Source: DASWOJ01 sp964242415 (lineage in GTDB: Bacteria; Pseudomonadota; Alphaproteobacteria; Acetobacterales; Acetobacteraceae). Taken from it: DNA of 64,000 nucleotides. The stretch is taken from contig CAXTAT010000026.1 of NCBI GenBank assembly GCA_964242415.1, positions 1 through 64,000 on the forward strand, written 5' to 3'. Position numbers and translations under genes: made by a program. Each line of letters opens with the position of its first letter. Position 1 is the first letter of the stretch. Under the pieces are notes generated by a model that saw only the letters and a program-made list of their open reading frames with translations, did no database searches and had not been told where the DNA came from. Positions 9,367 through 17,194 of this stretch are shown piece by piece.

Positions 9367-9815
9367 CGCAGCGTCTCCAATCGTCCGGGCCAGCCGGTCA
9401 GGGCCGCCTGCCGGGCGTCCATTTCCCCGTGCGACAGCTCGATCCCCAAGGCGTCATCCGGCCGCAGCGCGCCCAGGCGGTCCGGCCACTCGACCAGCAC
9501 CACGCCGTCGCGGGCGTCGTCCCAGCCCAGCTCCGCCACTGCGGCCGGGCCGTCCAGGCGCCATAGGTCGAAGTGGTGCACGGGGCCGCATGGGGCGTCG
9601 TAGGTCTGCACCAGGGTATAGCTGGGGCTGGGCACCTCCAGCGCCGGGTCGGCCAGCAGGGCGCGCAACAGGGCGCGGGCCAGGGCGCTCTTCCCCGCGC
9701 CCAGGGGACCTTGCAGCAGCACGGCGTCGCCGGGCCGAAGGTGGCCGGCGATGCGGGCGGCCAACGCCTCGGTCGCGGCCAGGTCGGGCAGGTGGAGCCT
9801 TAAACCAGGCGTCAT
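9363..9815 (-). CDS. tsaE: tRNA threonylcarbamoyladenosine biosynthesis ATPase TsaE
   Basis: A 150-aa ATPase needed with TsaB and TsaD for the t6A modification at position 37 of ANN-decoding tRNAs. The P-loop GPLGAGKSAL lies at residues 36-45. The motifs PSPSYTLVQTYD and HHFDLWRLDGPAAVAELGW are typical of TsaE, as is VVLVEWPDRLG. The frame is open to 9956, but the ATG at 9815 gives the normal N-terminus, and the upstream part runs into a dispersed repeat. First gene of the tsaE-addB-addA-trxA operon. Confidence 0.92.
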   Translation of the reverse strand: MTPGLRLHLPDLAATEALAARIAGHLRPGDAVLLQGPLGAGKSALARALLRALLADPALEVPSPSYTLVQTYDAPCGPVHHFDLWRLDGPAAVAELGWDDARDGVVLVEWPDRLGALRPDDALGIELSHGEMDARQAALTGWPGRLETLR

Positions 9816-9848
9816 CTGCCCTGTACGCTGCTGCACCGGATCAGGACT

Positions 9849-9951
9849 CGTCATTGCGAGCCGGCTTCGGCGTGGCAATCCAGGGGGCAGCATCGCGCCT
9901 CGGTGTTGCGGCCCCTGGATTGCCGCGTCGCGGGCGCTCCTCGCAACGACG
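9849..9951. repeat. CATTGCGAG palindromic element, copy 1
   Basis: About 100 bp with inverted ends: CGTCATTGCGAGCCGG at the left and GCTCCTCGCAACGACG at the right. An inner inverted pair is GGCAATCCAGG / CCTGGATTGCC. This layout matches a dispersed element seen widely in alphaproteobacterial genomes. It lies between the divergent tsaE and ferredoxin-NADP reductase genes. A second copy is at 13966-14076. Confidence 0.8.
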
Positions 9952-10076
9952 GGCAAGGGGATGGGCGAACCGGTCGAAGCATGGGACGGTTGGTATCAGC
10001 ACGCCTTGCAAATGGGCTTTCTCCGCCGCCCTTCCAACGGGTTGATACCCGCTGGCGAGATGCTACCTACCCACCC

Positions 10077-11105
10077 ATGAACGTACCCATCGAAACAGAC
10101 GTGGCCATCATCGGCGCAGGCCCAGTCGGGCTGTTCGCCGCCTTCGAGTGCGGCATGCTGAAGCTGCGCGCCACCCTGATCGACGCGTTGGGCGAGGTCG
10201 GCGGGCAATGCACGGCGCTGTATCCGGAGAAGCCGATCTACGACATCCCCGCGCATCCCGCGATCCCCGCCGGGCACCTGATCGAGAACCTGGAGCGGCA
10301 GATCGCCCCGTTCGACGTGCCGCGGCTGCTGGGCCGCCGGGTGGACGCGCTGCGCGGCCAGGCCGGCGCGTTCACCTTGCATACCGACGCCGGGGATGTC
10401 GTGCATTGCAAGGCCGTCGTGCTGGCGGCCGGCGCGGGCGCGTTCGGCCCCAACCGCCCGCCGCTGGCCGGGCTGGAGGCGTTCGAGGCCACCGGCGCCG
10501 TCCGCTACGCCTGCCGCAAGCGCGAGGAGTTCCGCGGCAAGCATGTGGTGATCGCCGGCGGCGGCGACTCCGCCGTGGACTGGGCGCTGTCGCTCAAGGA
10601 CATCGCCGCCAAGGTCTATGTCGTCCACCGCCGCCCCAAGTTCCGCGCCGCCCCCGAGACGGCGGCGCAACTAGACGCCGCTGCCGTCCGGGGCGAGGTG
10701 GAACTGGTGATCCCCTATCAGCTTCACGCCCTGCATGGCGCGGACGGCGTGCTGGAGTCGGTGGAAGTCGCCACCATGGCCGGCGAGACGCGGCGCCTGC
10801 CCGCCACCCACCTGCTGGCGTTCTTCGGCCTGTCGATGGACCTCGGCCCCATCGCCGCCTGGGGCCTGGAACAGCGCGGCAGCCATATCCACGTCACCGC
10901 CGCGACCTGCGAGACCTCGACGCCGGGCGTATTCGCCATCGGCGATGTCGCCACCTACCCCGGCAAGCTCAAGTTGATTCTGCAGGGCTTCAGCGAGGGT
11001 GCCATGGCCGCCCATGCGATCCACCCCATCGTGCACCCGGATACGGCGCTGCATTTCGAGTACTCCACCACCAAAGGCGTTCCCGAGGGCGTGCCGGCGG
11101 GCTGA
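10077..11105 (+). CDS. Ferredoxin/flavodoxin-NADP(+) reductase, thioredoxin-reductase-like type
   Basis: A 342-aa FAD enzyme that moves electrons between NADPH and ferredoxin or flavodoxin. The FAD-binding GAGPVGLFAAFECG is near residue 13, the NADPH-binding GGGDSAVDWALSL sits mid-protein, and GVFAIGDVATYPGKLKLI is the C-terminal FAD contact. The CxxC redox pair of true thioredoxin reductases is missing, and GGQCTALYPEKPIYDIPA matches the YumC-type reductases. ATG at 10077 is chosen because the Rossmann fold begins at once; the upstream open frame overlaps a repeat. Confidence 0.92.
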   Translation: MNVPIETDVAIIGAGPVGLFAAFECGMLKLRATLIDALGEVGGQCTALYPEKPIYDIPAHPAIPAGHLIENLERQIAPFDVPRLLGRRVDALRGQAGAFTLHTDAGDVVHCKAVVLAAGAGAFGPNRPPLAGLEAFEATGAVRYACRKREEFRGKHVVIAGGGDSAVDWALSLKDIAAKVYVVHRRPKFRAAPETAAQLDAAAVRGEVELVIPYQLHALHGADGVLESVEVATMAGETRRLPATHLLAFFGLSMDLGPIAAWGLEQRGSHIHVTAATCETSTPGVFAIGDVATYPGKLKLILQGFSEGAMAAHAIHPIVHPDTALHFEYSTTKGVPEGVPAG

Positions 11106-11144
11106 ACCTCTGCTACAGCGCCGCAGCACATCACGAGGCCCGCC

Positions 11145-12137
11145 ATGTCCCGCCTGCTGAAGGTCGCCGTCCAGATGGACCCGATGGAGTCCGTCAACAT
11201 CGACGGCGACAGCACCTTCGCCCTTATGCTGGAGGCGCAGCGGCGCGGCCATGCGCTGTGGCACTACGACGTGCGCTCCATGAGCCTGCATGAGGGCAAG
11301 AGCAGCCCCGACGGGGTCCGCACCGAGCGCCTGACGGCCCGCGCCCGCCCGGTCCATGTCCAGCGCGTGCCCGGCGACCACTACCGCTTCGACGCCGTGA
11401 CCACGCTGGACCTGGCCGGCATGGACACCGTGCTGATGCGGCAGGACCCGCCGTTCGACATGGCCTACATCACCGCCACCCACATGCTGGAGCACATCCA
11501 CCCCCGTACGCTGGTGGTGAACGACCCCAAGTGGGTGCGCGACAGCCCGGAGAAGCTGCTGGTGACGCACTTCCCCGACCTGATGCCGCCGACGCTGATC
11601 ACCTGGGACGCCGATGCCATCCGTGCGTTCCGGGCGGAGCACCGGGACATCATCGTGAAGCCGCTGTTCGGCAATGGCGGCGCCGGGGTGTTCCGCATCC
11701 GCGAGGACGACGAGAACCTGGCGAGCCTACTGGAGATGCACTTCGCCCGGTCGCGCGAGCCGCTGATGATTCAGCGGTACGAGGCCGCGGTGCGCCGGGG
11801 CGACAAGCGGGTGATCCTGGTGGACGGCGAGGCGGCGGGCGCGTTGAACCGGGTGCCGGCGGTGGGGGAGGCGCGGTCCAACATGCATGTCGGCGGGCGG
11901 CCGGAGCGGACCGAGTTGACGGAGCGGGAGCGGGAGATCTGCCGGCGGATCGGGCCTTATTTGCGCGACCATGGGCTGATCTTTGTCGGGATTGATGTGA
12001 TTGGGGATTACTTGACGGAGATCAACGTCACGTCGCCGACGGGGCTGCAGGAGGTCGCGCGGTTCGATGGGATCGACCTCGCGGCGGCGATCTGGGACAG
12101 CATCGAGCGGAAGGTGGCGGCGCGGTTAGACCCATAG
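11145..12137 (+). CDS. gshB: Glutathione synthetase
   Basis: A 330-aa ATP-grasp ligase joining gamma-glutamylcysteine and glycine. The N-terminal substrate domain has MDPMESVNIDGDSTFALMLE and LMRQDPPFDMAYITATHMLE, both hallmarks of prokaryotic GshB. The ATP-grasp part has IIVKPLFGNGGAGVFRI and the metal site TEINVTSPTGLQE. The ATG has GAGG at a suitable distance. It follows the ferredoxin reductase gene after 39 bases and may share its transcript. Confidence 0.95.
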   Translation: MSRLLKVAVQMDPMESVNIDGDSTFALMLEAQRRGHALWHYDVRSMSLHEGKSSPDGVRTERLTARARPVHVQRVPGDHYRFDAVTTLDLAGMDTVLMRQDPPFDMAYITATHMLEHIHPRTLVVNDPKWVRDSPEKLLVTHFPDLMPPTLITWDADAIRAFRAEHRDIIVKPLFGNGGAGVFRIREDDENLASLLEMHFARSREPLMIQRYEAAVRRGDKRVILVDGEAAGALNRVPAVGEARSNMHVGGRPERTELTEREREICRRIGPYLRDHGLIFVGIDVIGDYLTEINVTSPTGLQEVARFDGIDLAAAIWDSIERKVAARLDP

Positions 12138-12147
12138 GACTGCGCTA

Positions 12148-12288
12148 GCTCCCTCTCCCGCTTTGGGAGAGGGCTGGGGTGAGGGGGTCTTGTGGCACGG
12201 TTTCCGCCCAGTGATGCCTCGTTGAGCGTAGGCCAGCAAGCGGGACGCCCTCACCCCGGCCCTCTCCCGAAGGGGGAGAGGGAGCAGG
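12148..12288. repeat. Composite inverted-repeat element, copy 2 (subfamily B)
   Basis: Left arm CTCCCTCTCCCGCTTTGGGA then GAGGGCTGGGGTGAGGGGG; right arm GCCCTCACCCCGGCCCTCTC then CCGAAGGGGGAGAGGGAGC. The interior begins GGTCTTGTGGCACG. It lies 11 bases after gshB and fills much of the 388-bp space before the next possible gene. Nothing else was recognised between 12289 and 12525. Confidence 0.85.
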
Positions 12289-12525
12289 TGGTTTCTGCGT
12301 TTACCTTGCATTCATCGTGCCGACGTCTTATGTCAGCGTTGCTATCCTGAAGCAGGTTGAGGTCTGCGGTTCCGCCCTGTGCGTCGAGCCATACCTCCCA
12401 CCCCTCCCAAGATCGGCTGCGCCGGACCCTTATGGGCTGGCAATACTTCCGCCCGATGTCCGGGCGCGGGGCCAACCCGACTCGCGATGCGGCACTGCCG
12501 CCGTGCGTCCATCCTAAGACGAGCC

Positions 12526-12690
12526 ATGATGTCACGACTGCAAAACGTTACCACCAAGCCTACCACTCAAGCCCTGCCCGCCCTGATTGCCACCATCCGC
12601 CGCGACGGGGAACCCGGCATTGCCAAGGCCGAAACCACGCCGTTCACCAAGGCCGAGCTGCGCCAGCTTATCCTGGAGATCATGGGGTAA
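12526..12690 (+). CDS. Possible small hypothetical protein (54 aa)
   Basis: A short frame starting at the doublet ATGATG and ending just before the stop of the convergent binding-protein gene. The predicted peptide contains IAKAETTPFTKAELRQLILEIM, a plausible amphipathic helix. No domain is recognised and the ribosome site is weak. The frame stays open further upstream, so it could also be chance in a GC-rich region. Treat as tentative. Confidence 0.25.
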   Translation: MMSRLQNVTTKPTTQALPALIATIRRDGEPGIAKAETTPFTKAELRQLILEIMG

Positions 12691-12712
12691 GCGAGGGGGG
12701 GATAAGCGGGGG

Positions 12713-13912
12713 CTAAGCGGCGCAGGCCGGGTTCATCGCCGCGAATGCCTCCGCGGCCGGAACAACGCCGACCGGGGCCAGCAGGTCCCAGGCACCCCGG
12801 CTCTCCCCGGGCGCCTTCACCCGGTACAGCGTCAAGTCGTGCAGCACCCGGCCATCGGCCCGCATGGTGGTATCCGCGCCGAAGTACTGCACCGGCATCG
12901 CGCGCATCGCCCGGCTGACCGCCAGCGCATCCCGCGTCCCGGCCTGCGCCATGCCGCGCAGGAAGTGCAGCGTGGCGGCATAGACGTTGGCCTGGTTCTG
13001 CGTCGGCATCGCCTGGCGCTCCGCCATGAACCGCTTGCCGAAGGCGCGGGCTGCGTCGTTCTGGTCCCAATAGAAGCTGGTCGGGAAGCGCAGCCCCTGC
13101 GCCACCTCCAATCCCAGCGCGTGGATGTCGGTCAAGTACACCAGGAACCCGGCCAGGGTCTGCGCGCCTCCGGCCTGCAGGCCGAACTCGGCGGCCTGCT
13201 TGATCAGGTTCACCTGGTCGCCGCCGACGCTGGCCAGGCCGATCACCTGGGCGCGGCTGGTCTGCGCCTCCAGGATCTGCGCCGAGAAGTCGGCGTTGCC
13301 GATCGGGAAGCGCGTGCTGCCCAGGACCTTGCCCCCGGCGGCCTCTATCACCGTCGCCGCCGCTGCCTGCAACGCGGTGCCGAAGCTGAAATCGACGGTG
13401 ACGAAGTACCAGGTCTTGCCGCCGCCCTCGGTCAGCACCTTGCCGGTGCCGGCGGCCATGGCGTGGGTGTCGTCCGCCCAATGGCTGCTGACCGGGGAGC
13501 AGCTCCTGCTGGTGAACTCCGTGACGGCGGCGGCGGTGATCAGCACCGTGCGCGACCGCTCCCGGGCGACCTGCTGCACGGCGGCGGCCACCGGCGTCAC
13601 GGGGAGGTCGGTGACCGCATCCACGCCGCTGTCATACCAGGCGCGGGCGATGCTGCCGGCCACGTCCGGCTTGTTCTGCGTGTCGGCGCGGAGCACCTCG
13701 ACCGGCAGGCCCAGCACCGCGCCGCCGAAGTCCTGCACCGCCATGCGCGCCGCCGCCACCGACCCGGCGCCGCCGCTGGCCGCATAGGGGCCGCTCTCAT
13801 CCGTCAGCACGCCGATCCGCACCGCGGCCGGCTGCGCCCTCGCGCGCACGCTGCCCGCAAGGACCGCCGCGCCAGCCAGGATGGCGCGGCGGCCAAATCC
13901 GGTTGCATCCAT
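12713..13912 (-). CDS. ABC-type branched-chain amino-acid-like substrate-binding protein
   Basis: A 399-aa periplasmic protein of the LivK/type I binding fold. The N-terminus has a twin-arginine-like signal (GRRAILAGAAVLAGSV) with likely cleavage after ARA. The mature part starts VRIGVLTDESGPYAASGG, the family opening, and continues with YDSGVDAVTDLPVTPVAAAV and WYFVTVDFSFGTALQ. No permease or ATPase gene lies nearby, so it is an orphan receptor. It points the same way as a P450 gene 190 bp upstream; a link is only suggestive. A GTG at 13918 is an alternative start. Confidence 0.88.
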   Translation of the reverse strand: MDATGFGRRAILAGAAVLAGSVRARAQPAAVRIGVLTDESGPYAASGGAGSVAAARMAVQDFGGAVLGLPVEVLRADTQNKPDVAGSIARAWYDSGVDAVTDLPVTPVAAAVQQVARERSRTVLITAAAVTEFTSRSCSPVSSHWADDTHAMAAGTGKVLTEGGGKTWYFVTVDFSFGTALQAAAATVIEAAGGKVLGSTRFPIGNADFSAQILEAQTSRAQVIGLASVGGDQVNLIKQAAEFGLQAGGAQTLAGFLVYLTDIHALGLEVAQGLRFPTSFYWDQNDAARAFGKRFMAERQAMPTQNQANVYAATLHFLRGMAQAGTRDALAVSRAMRAMPVQYFGADTTMRADGRVLHDLTLYRVKAPGESRGAWDLLAPVGVVPAAEAFAAMNPACAA

Positions 13913-13965
13913 GACCACGTTTCCCCAACCCTGCTGCGACGTTACACCGGCGGCTGCATTTGCGG

Positions 13966-14076
13966 GCCAGTCATTGCGAGCCGCCCTTGCGGCGCGGCAA
14001 TCCAGGTGCGCCAGAGCGGAACTGCCGCCTGCGGACTCCTGGATTGCCACGCCGAAGCCGGCTCGCAATGACTGGC
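13966..14076. repeat. CATTGCGAG palindromic element, copy 2
   Basis: Near-perfect terminal inverted repeat: GCCAGTCATTGCGAGCCG at the left and CGGCTCGCAATGACTGGC at the right. Inner pair: GGCAATCCAGG / CCTGGATTGCC. About 110 bp in all, same architecture as the copy at 9849-9951. It fills the space between the P450 gene and the upstream end of the binding-protein gene. Confidence 0.85.
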
Positions 14077-14103
14077 CGCACAATGACCGGCATGCCGGCG
14101 GGA

Positions 14104-15309
14104 TCAGCCGTTCAGCATCGCGGGGATGCTGGTGAAACCACGGAAGCGCGCCCGCATCCCGCGCACCGGCGCCCCGGCCAGCGTGTAGGCCGGACAGCGG
14201 CGCAGGAAGCGGTCGAGCGCCACCGCGCCCTCCAGCCGCGCCAGGCTCATGCCGACGCACTGGTGGATGCCGGCGGCAAAGGCCAGGTGCCGGTTCGGGG
14301 TGCGGCCGATGTCGAAGCGGTCGGGATCGTCGAACGCCGCCGGGTCGCGGTTGGCGGCGCCGATGCAAAGCGTGACCCGCGTGCCGGCCGGGTGGAGGGC
14401 GCCGCCGATCCTGGCCGGGGCCGTCGTGATGCGGTTGCCGAGCTGGTTGCTGCTCTCATACCGCAGCACCTCCTCGACCGCGCCGCGGACCAGGATGGGA
14501 TCGGCCAGCAGCCGCGCCCGTTCGGCCGGGTGCCCGGCCAGGGTGACCAGCGCGTTGCCGATCAGGTTGGTCGTCGTCTCGTGCCCGGCGTTCAGCAGGA
14601 AGATGCAGTTGTGCAGCAGCTCGGCGTGCGTCAGGTGCTCGCCCTGCGGGTCGGGCTGCATCAGCCGGGTCAGCACATCGCGGTCCAGGTCGCCGGGGTG
14701 GGCGCGGCGGTCGGCGGTCAGGTGCCCCAAATAGGCCAGGAAGTCCGTCACGGCCTGGTTGCCGCGTGCGGCGGCCCCGGGCGTCACCACCGGCTCCAGC
14801 GCGCCCAGGATCGCCAGCGACCAGCCGCGCAACGGCTCGCGCTCGATCGGCGGCACGCCGAGCAGGTTGCCGATGACCTCAATGGGGATGGCTGCGGCGA
14901 AGTCCCCGATCAGGTCCGCCGCGTCCCGCCCGGCCATGCTGTCCAGCAGGTGGTCCACGGCGGCGGCCAGCCCCGGCTCCATGCCGGCGATGGCGCGCGG
15001 GGTCAGCGCGCCCGCGATCAGGCGGCGGACGCGGGTGTGGCGCGGCGGGTCGTTGAACACCAGGCTGGTGGTGTGGTGCTCATACAGGGGGGCGTCGCCG
15101 AACTTGGGGCGGAACTCGGCCTCCTTGCGGCTGCTGAAGGTGGCGGTGTCGCGATAGATGCGGTCGAGGTCGGCGTGCCGGGTCAGGAACAGCGAGCCGT
15201 CCGGCATGAGCTTGACCGGCGCCTGCTCGCGCAGCGCGCGGTAGGTCGGGTAGGGGTCGGCCAGGAACTCGGGCGTCAGCCGCGCCAGGTCGAAGCCGTC
15301 CACGTCCAT
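14104..15309 (-). CDS. Cytochrome P450
   Basis: A 401-aa soluble bacterial P450 (haem-thiolate monooxygenase). The I-helix oxygen motif is LLNAGHETTTN, the K-helix ExxR is VEEVLRYE, and the haem loop is FAAGIHQCVGMSLARLEG with the axial cysteine. PPRHTRVRRLI is the usual C-helix haem contact. Length is typical of class I bacterial enzymes such as CYP107-like forms. No ferredoxin or ferredoxin reductase gene adjoins it; the reductase at 10077 could serve but this is a guess. Substrate unknown. Confidence 0.95.
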   Translation of the reverse strand: MDVDGFDLARLTPEFLADPYPTYRALREQAPVKLMPDGSLFLTRHADLDRIYRDTATFSSRKEAEFRPKFGDAPLYEHHTTSLVFNDPPRHTRVRRLIAGALTPRAIAGMEPGLAAAVDHLLDSMAGRDAADLIGDFAAAIPIEVIGNLLGVPPIEREPLRGWSLAILGALEPVVTPGAAARGNQAVTDFLAYLGHLTADRRAHPGDLDRDVLTRLMQPDPQGEHLTHAELLHNCIFLLNAGHETTTNLIGNALVTLAGHPAERARLLADPILVRGAVEEVLRYESSNQLGNRITTAPARIGGALHPAGTRVTLCIGAANRDPAAFDDPDRFDIGRTPNRHLAFAAGIHQCVGMSLARLEGAVALDRFLRRCPAYTLAGAPVRGMRARFRGFTSIPAMLNG

Positions 15310-15450
15310 GATCCCGTGCCCCCCACGTTCATCCCACTGGCAGCATCAGCCGGGCGGGCCGTGCGGACAAGGCCGGGTGCGCTGCGAGGGGCCTTGCAGC
15401 GCGCGCGCCGCCCCACGATATGCGCCGCGCCCACAAAGGAGGGTACCCCG

Positions 15451-15825
15451 ATGAACACCGCCGCTTATGCTGCTTTCGCTCCCCTTGATGCTGCCGCGCG
15501 CCTGGCCCGGCTGCGCCGCCTGGCCTGGCTGCTGGACGCACAGTTCGGCCTGCCGGGCACCCGCTTCCGCTTCGGCGTGAACAGCCTGTTCGGCCTGGCG
15601 CCGGTGGCGGGCGACGCGCTGCTGGGGGTGGTGTCGCTGTATATTGTGTGGGAGGCCCGCCGGCTTGGGGCGCCCAACGGCCTGCTGGCGCGGATGCTGG
15701 CCAACATCGCCGTCGAGGTCGGCGGCGGCGCCATTCCGGTGCTGGGCGACCTGTTCGACATGGCGTTCAAGGCGAACCTGCGGAACCTGGCCCTGCTGGA
15801 GAACTGGGTGGCGCGCGGACGCTGA
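15451..15825 (+). CDS. DUF4112-family membrane protein
   Basis: A 124-aa protein matching the DUF4112 pattern: LDAQFGLPGTRFRFGVNSLFGLAPVAGDAL is preceded by an RRLAWLL segment, and GGAIPVLGDLFDMAFKANLRN follows. Two hydrophobic segments suggest an inner-membrane location. The family has no assigned function. AAAGGAGGG lies ten bases before the ATG at 15451, a strong ribosome site. It is a single-gene unit divergent from the P450. Confidence 0.88.
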   Translation: MNTAAYAAFAPLDAAARLARLRRLAWLLDAQFGLPGTRFRFGVNSLFGLAPVAGDALLGVVSLYIVWEARRLGAPNGLLARMLANIAVEVGGGAIPVLGDLFDMAFKANLRNLALLENWVARGR

Positions 15826-15844
15826 CCGCCGCCGTGCGGGTGGC

Positions 15845-15996
15845 CTGCTCCCTCCCCCACGGGAGAGGGCCGGGGTGAGGGAGGCGGCGCGGGCCTGATT
15901 TGCCGGTTTCCACGGCGAAAACCGCGCCTGAGCATCCGGGTTCTGCGCTTGCGCCCTCCCTTACCCCGGCCCTCTCCCGAGGGGAGAGGGAGCAGG
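15845..15996. repeat. Composite inverted-repeat element, copy 3
   Basis: Left arm CTGCTCCCTCCCCCACGGGA then GAGGGCCGGGGTGAGGGAG; right arm CCTCCCTTACCCCGGCCCTC then TCCCGAGGGGAGAGGGAGC. It occupies most of the 326-bp space between the DUF4112 gene and hpnL; the rest (15997-16151) shows no gene. Confidence 0.85.
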
Positions 15997-16151
15997 CCGG
16001 GGACGCTGTCAGGCTGTTTTCGGTTGCCCTGGCCGGTATGCGGGGGGTTCAGCGGCGGCATGCAGGGGTGTATGGCGTTGCTCCATGATCCGTTGCAACT
16101 GCCCCGCCGTGCTTCCCGCACCCCTGCGCCGCACTTTATGAGCCTAGCTCG

Positions 16152-17192
16152 ATGAGGTGGGGCGCCGCCATCGGGTCCCTGGTCGGCCTTGCCCTGGCGG
16201 CATGGCTGCTGGCCAGTTTTGGGCTTGGCACCATCCTGGGCCTGCTGGAACGGGCCGGATGGGGCCTGGTGGCCATCGTATTGTTCCACGTCGTGCAAAT
16301 CCTGTTTTCCGCCCTGGCCTGGCGCTCCGTCGCCGGGCCGATGCGCCCGCAGCCTGGGATCGCCGAGTTCATGGCGCTGCGCTGGATCCGGGAAGGCGTG
16401 AATAACCTGCTGCCCGTGGCACAGATCGGCGGCGGCGTGATCAGCGCCCGGCTGATGTGCCGGGACGGCGTGCCGCTGGTGCCCGCGGTGGCCGGGTCGG
16501 TCGGCGACCTGACGATGGAGGTGCTGACCCAGATCCTGTTCACCCTGGTCGGCCTGGGCCTGCTGGTGCTGCTGGTCGGCCAGAGCGGCATCGTCGGCTA
16601 CCTGCTGGCCGGCGTCGCGGTGTCCGTGGTGGTGGCGGGGAGCGTCGTCGCGGCAGGGTGGCTCGGGATGGGCGGGCTGCTGGAGCGCGGCCTGATGCGG
16701 CTGTCCCGCTGGTTCGGCGGGTCGGCCCGGGACGTGCATGGCCTGGACGATGCCATACGCGCCCTGTACCGCACGCCGCGCCGCCTGGCGTGGGCCTGCT
16801 TCCATAACAGCCTGTCTTGGCTGCTGGGCGGGGTCGAGGTCTGCCTGGCGCTGCACCTGCTGGGCGCCAGCATCGGCTTCGCCGAGGGCATGGTGATAGA
16901 GACCCTGGGCCAGGCCGTCCGCGCCGCCGGCTTCGCCGTGCCCGGCGCGTTGGGCGTGGCGGAGGGCGGCTACGTCGCCATCGGCCACCTGTTCGGCCTG
17001 TCGCCGGAGCTGGCCATCGCGCTGGGCCTGATGAAGCGGCTGCGGGACGTGGGGCTGGGCATCCCGGCGCTGATCGCCTGGCAGGTGCGCGAGCGGCGGC
17101 CGGCGCGGCAGGCGACGCCGTCGCTGCCGGGGGTCGGGACTGGGACTGGGGCAGGCGGGGACGACCGCGTGACCTCCCCGGCAAGCACCTAG
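16152..17192 (+). CDS. hpnL: Hopanoid-associated integral membrane protein HpnL
   Basis: A 346-aa multi-pass inner-membrane protein of the lysylphosphatidylglycerol-synthase-TM / flippase-like superfamily. Recognisable stretches are LRWIREGVNNLLPVAQIGGG near residue 75 and GQAVRAAGFAVPGALGVAEGG in the C-terminal half. The assignment to HpnL is strengthened by hpnN directly downstream. The exact role is unsettled; a part in hopanoid or lipid movement is inferred. The C-terminal tail after WQVRERRPARQ is low-complexity and probably cytoplasmic. Confidence 0.85.
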   Translation: MRWGAAIGSLVGLALAAWLLASFGLGTILGLLERAGWGLVAIVLFHVVQILFSALAWRSVAGPMRPQPGIAEFMALRWIREGVNNLLPVAQIGGGVISARLMCRDGVPLVPAVAGSVGDLTMEVLTQILFTLVGLGLLVLLVGQSGIVGYLLAGVAVSVVVAGSVVAAGWLGMGGLLERGLMRLSRWFGGSARDVHGLDDAIRALYRTPRRLAWACFHNSLSWLLGGVEVCLALHLLGASIGFAEGMVIETLGQAVRAAGFAVPGALGVAEGGYVAIGHLFGLSPELAIALGLMKRLRDVGLGIPALIAWQVRERRPARQATPSLPGVGTGTGAGGDDRVTSPAST

Positions 17193-17194
17193 CC

